The translations under genes were made by a program, and so were the position numbers. A stretch of DNA of 64,000 nt, taken from Sporomusaceae bacterium (GTDB lineage: Bacteria > Bacillota > Negativicutes > UBA1444). Position 1 is the first letter of the stretch, and the number at the start of each line of letters is the position of its first letter. The notes beneath the pieces were generated by a model. It had not been told where the DNA came from and made no database searches. It worked only from the letters and a program-made list of their open reading frames with translations. Positions 61,999 to 64,000 of the stretch are shown piece by piece. The DNA is taken from contig JAHDPL010000023.1 in the NCBI GenBank assembly GCA_018434355.1, positions 62,001 to 126,000 on the forward strand. The letters are read 5' to 3'.

Positions 61999-62975
61999 AC
62001 GCGCTGAACGGGGCTAAAACGTTTGAGGCGTATGTTGCGGCAGTCAGGGCGCTGCTTGCCGGGGCGAACATCGGAGTGAGCGGCGAGAAACCGGTTCCTT
62101 ACGGTTTGCGGCTGGATTTGCGGCAGGCTGATGAAACGGTTCCGCTGACGTTATATTATGGAAAAAAAGGCTTCTCACTGGTGCTGGCTGGCAAAGCGGG
62201 CGCGCTGAAAGCGAAGCTGGAAGCGTTGTTTGAACTCGCGCCGACCCCTGCCTCGATCAGCGAAGCGGCATTGTTCGATGCTGCGCCCAAATCAAACAAG
62301 CCGTATGGGTTTGAAGCGCTGGAGGGATTTGAGTCCGGCTGGATCGGCACCGATGAATCCGGCAAAGGCGATGTGTTTGGACCGCTGGTGGTGGCGGCGG
62401 TGGCGGTGAATCCGGCGATCGTGAGTGAACTGGAGCGCATCGGCGTCAAAGACTGCAAGCAGCTGTCCGATAAAAAAGTGAGTGAATTTGCTGCCAAGAT
62501 TCGCCAGATCTGTCAGGGACGCTATCAGGAACTGGTACTGATGCCAAGCCGCTACAATAGTTTGTATGCGACGCTGAAACAGGAAGGAAAAAACCTCAAC
62601 CACCTGATGGGCTGGGCCCACGCCCGGGTCATCGAGGATACGCTGGCGATCGCTCCCTGCAACTTTGCGATTGCCGATAAATTCGCCGATGTACGGCTGA
62701 TCGAAAACCGGCTGATGGCCCGCGGGCGAGCAGTCAAGTTGATTCAAAAGACCCAGGCGGAGCAGAATATCGCGGTGGCGGCGGCTTCGGTGCTGGCTCG
62801 CGACAGTTTTCTGAAGGGGTTGACCGGATTGTCGCAAAAATTTGGCGTAGATTTTCCCAAAGGAGCGGGCGCACAGGTTTCCACTGCGATCCGCCAGTTT
62901 GTCGCGCAGCACGGCAAACAATCACTGCCGGAAGTGGGCAAGGTTCATTTCCGCACGTTTGAAGGAGTGCTTTAA
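61995..62975 (+). CDS. rnhC: Ribonuclease HIII
   Basis: 326 residues; degrades the RNA strand of RNA-DNA hybrids. An N-terminal TBP-like substrate-binding domain (DUF3378, about 1-85) precedes the RNase H fold with GTDESGKGDVFGPLVVAAVAV, a family start with the catalytic Asp-Glu. ATG 61995 overlaps the larC stop by 4 bases. Confidence 0.94.
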   Translation: MNALNGAKTFEAYVAAVRALLAGANIGVSGEKPVPYGLRLDLRQADETVPLTLYYGKKGFSLVLAGKAGALKAKLEALFELAPTPASISEAALFDAAPKSNKPYGFEALEGFESGWIGTDESGKGDVFGPLVVAAVAVNPAIVSELERIGVKDCKQLSDKKVSEFAAKIRQICQGRYQELVLMPSRYNSLYATLKQEGKNLNHLMGWAHARVIEDTLAIAPCNFAIADKFADVRLIENRLMARGRAVKLIQKTQAEQNIAVAAASVLARDSFLKGLTGLSQKFGVDFPKGAGAQVSTAIRQFVAQHGKQSLPEVGKVHFRTFEGVL

Positions 62976-62977
62976 TA

Positions 62978-63658
62978 ATGAAGGCAATCGTATTGCTGTC
63001 CGGCGGACTGGATTCGACGGTCTGCATGGCGGTGGCGCGGGACCAGGGGTTTGAGCCGCTGCCGATCAGTTTCAATTATCAGCAGCGTCATGCGCGGGAA
63101 GTCGAATGCGCCCGCCGGGTCGCGGATTTTTATAAAGTTAGCAGGCACTTGGTGATCGACACCAATATGGCGGCGATTGGCGGCAGTGCGTTGACCGATG
63201 CTTCGGTCGTCGTGCCGTCCGGCGACGTGACCCGCCACGATATTCCGGTGACTTATGTTCCTGCGCGCAATCTGATCTTTTTGAGTTATGCGCTCGGTTA
63301 CGCAGAAGTGACCGGGGCCGACCACGTTTTTATCGGCGTCAATGCGCTCGACTATTCGGGTTATCCCGACTGCCGGCCCGAATTTATTCAATTGTTTCAG
63401 CAACTGGCCGATTATTCGACGAAAGCGTCGGTGGCCGACGGCAGAAAAATTAAGATTGAAACGCCGTTGATCCAGCTCTCGAAAAAACAGATCATTGAAT
63501 TGGGCGCGAAATTGGCTGCGCCGCTTGAGCTGACGACCAGTTGCTATCGCGGCGGCGAAGTCGCCTGCGGGACCTGCGACAGCTGCCTGCTGCGGCTCAA
63601 AGGCTTTGCCGAAGCTGGACTTACCGATCCGATAGCTTATAGCGAGGGGGTGCGCTGA
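62978..63658 (+). CDS. queC: 7-cyano-7-deazaguanine synthase QueC
   Basis: 226 residues; converts 7-carboxy-7-deazaguanine to preQ0 with ATP and ammonia. PP-loop LLSGGLDSTVCMA at the start and a Zn site CYRGGEVACGTCDSCLLR at the end. First queuosine gene; its stop overlaps the folE2 start by one base. GluQ-RS upstream in the window acts on the final queuosine in tRNA-Asp. Confidence 0.96.
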   Translation: MKAIVLLSGGLDSTVCMAVARDQGFEPLPISFNYQQRHAREVECARRVADFYKVSRHLVIDTNMAAIGGSALTDASVVVPSGDVTRHDIPVTYVPARNLIFLSYALGYAEVTGADHVFIGVNALDYSGYPDCRPEFIQLFQQLADYSTKASVADGRKIKIETPLIQLSKKQIIELGAKLAAPLELTTSCYRGGEVACGTCDSCLLRLKGFAEAGLTDPIAYSEGVR

Positions 63659-64000
63659 TGAAGGATGTTCAGAATCAGGCCGATCTGCGGGGAATTCCGA
63701 TTCAAAAAGTCGGTGTCAATGATGTGCATCTGCCATTTCAGATCAAGACCAAGGCCGGTTCGTTCCAGTCGGTGCTGGCCTGCATCCGCCTGACAGTCGA
63801 CCTGCCACAGGAATACAAAGGAACCCACATGAGCCGGTTTATCGAAGTGCTCAGCGACTGGCGGCAAAAACCGGTATCCAACCGGGAAATGGACGCGATG
63901 CTGCGTGATATCATGAACCGGTTGGGGGCGCAGCGGGCCCATATCGAGATCCGGTTCAAGTACTTCATTGAAAAAATCGCGCCGGTCAGCGGACTGAGCA
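63658..64000 (+). CDS. folE2: GTP cyclohydrolase FolE2 (type IB), 3' partial
   Basis: The frame runs open to the end of the window: 114 of the usual 250-300 residues. It starts MKDVQNQADLRGIPIQKVGV and contains LTVDLPQEYKGTHMSRFIEV, the FolE2/COG1469 signature. It makes dihydroneopterin triphosphate for folate or queuosine. Its position after queuosine gene queC suggests it feeds that pathway. Confidence 0.93.
   Translation, partial: MKDVQNQADLRGIPIQKVGVNDVHLPFQIKTKAGSFQSVLACIRLTVDLPQEYKGTHMSRFIEVLSDWRQKPVSNREMDAMLRDIMNRLGAQRAHIEIRFKYFIEKIAPVSGLS

Noticed and set aside
63600-63660. preQ1 riboswitch for queC/folE2
   Set aside because: The genes overlap or abut with no leader; nothing resembling the aptamer is present.

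Overview
The window looks like the chromosome of a diderm, endospore-former-related Firmicute of the class Negativicutes (Sporomusaceae-like). This rests on the gene mix and is an inference. It combines Gram-positive-style control (strong AGGAGG ribosome sites, many GTG/TTG starts, a ydaO-type c-di-AMP riboswitch, a YhaM-like RNase, RNase HIII) with envelope genes expected of a cell with an outer membrane (an HAE1-type RND pump with its adaptor, PilMNO). It also has fermentative or anaerobic traits: citrate lyase and NirJ1/NirJ2 radical SAM proteins. Almost everything is on the + strand.

Layout. 1-4.8 kb: the 3' part of a CitMHS citrate carrier, a LysR regulator, and citDEF (citrate lyase). 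4.9-10.2 kb: a three-gene signalling block (GAF-PAS histidine kinase, REC-HD-GYP, CHASE4-GGDEF-HD-GYP) for cyclic-di-GMP. 10.2-20.1 kb: housekeeping genes (leuS, comEA-comEC, gluQ, holA, rpsT on the minus strand, a YhaM-like nuclease, rnpB). 20.1-30 kb: nitroreductase, KAS III, thioredoxin, an OmpR/HK pair, nirJ1-nirJ2, aroH, a GtrB-like glycosyltransferase, a c-di-AMP riboswitch with an NlpC/P60 hydrolase, an HD hydrolase, and a 29-residue membrane protein on the minus strand.

30-53 kb is a type IV pilus region: pilB-pilT-pilC-pilA, two separate minor-pilin operons, pilD, comFB and pilMNO. It is broken up by insertions: a broken MNT/HepT module, hicAB, an Hpt-P2-STAS protein with two response regulators, an MFS transporter, a MerR-like plus P4-type primase element with a mirrored iteron array, a UspA protein, and a Phd/PIN module. 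53-64 kb: aroC-aroK-aroB, an RND efflux pair, larB-larC, rnhC, queC and the start of folE2.

Themes. Cyclic-di-GMP turnover proteins near the start of the window may be read by PilB (MshEN-type N-terminus) and ComFB in the pilus region. Several mRNAs (leuS, the YhaM-like gene, trxA) are predicted to begin with a GC-rich hairpin just after the promoter. The most unusual items are the primase gene with mirrored GGTAACG iterons, the kinase-less CheA-like Hpt-P2-STAS protein, and the pilus protein with a long Gly/Ser/Thr/Asn-rich repeat region.
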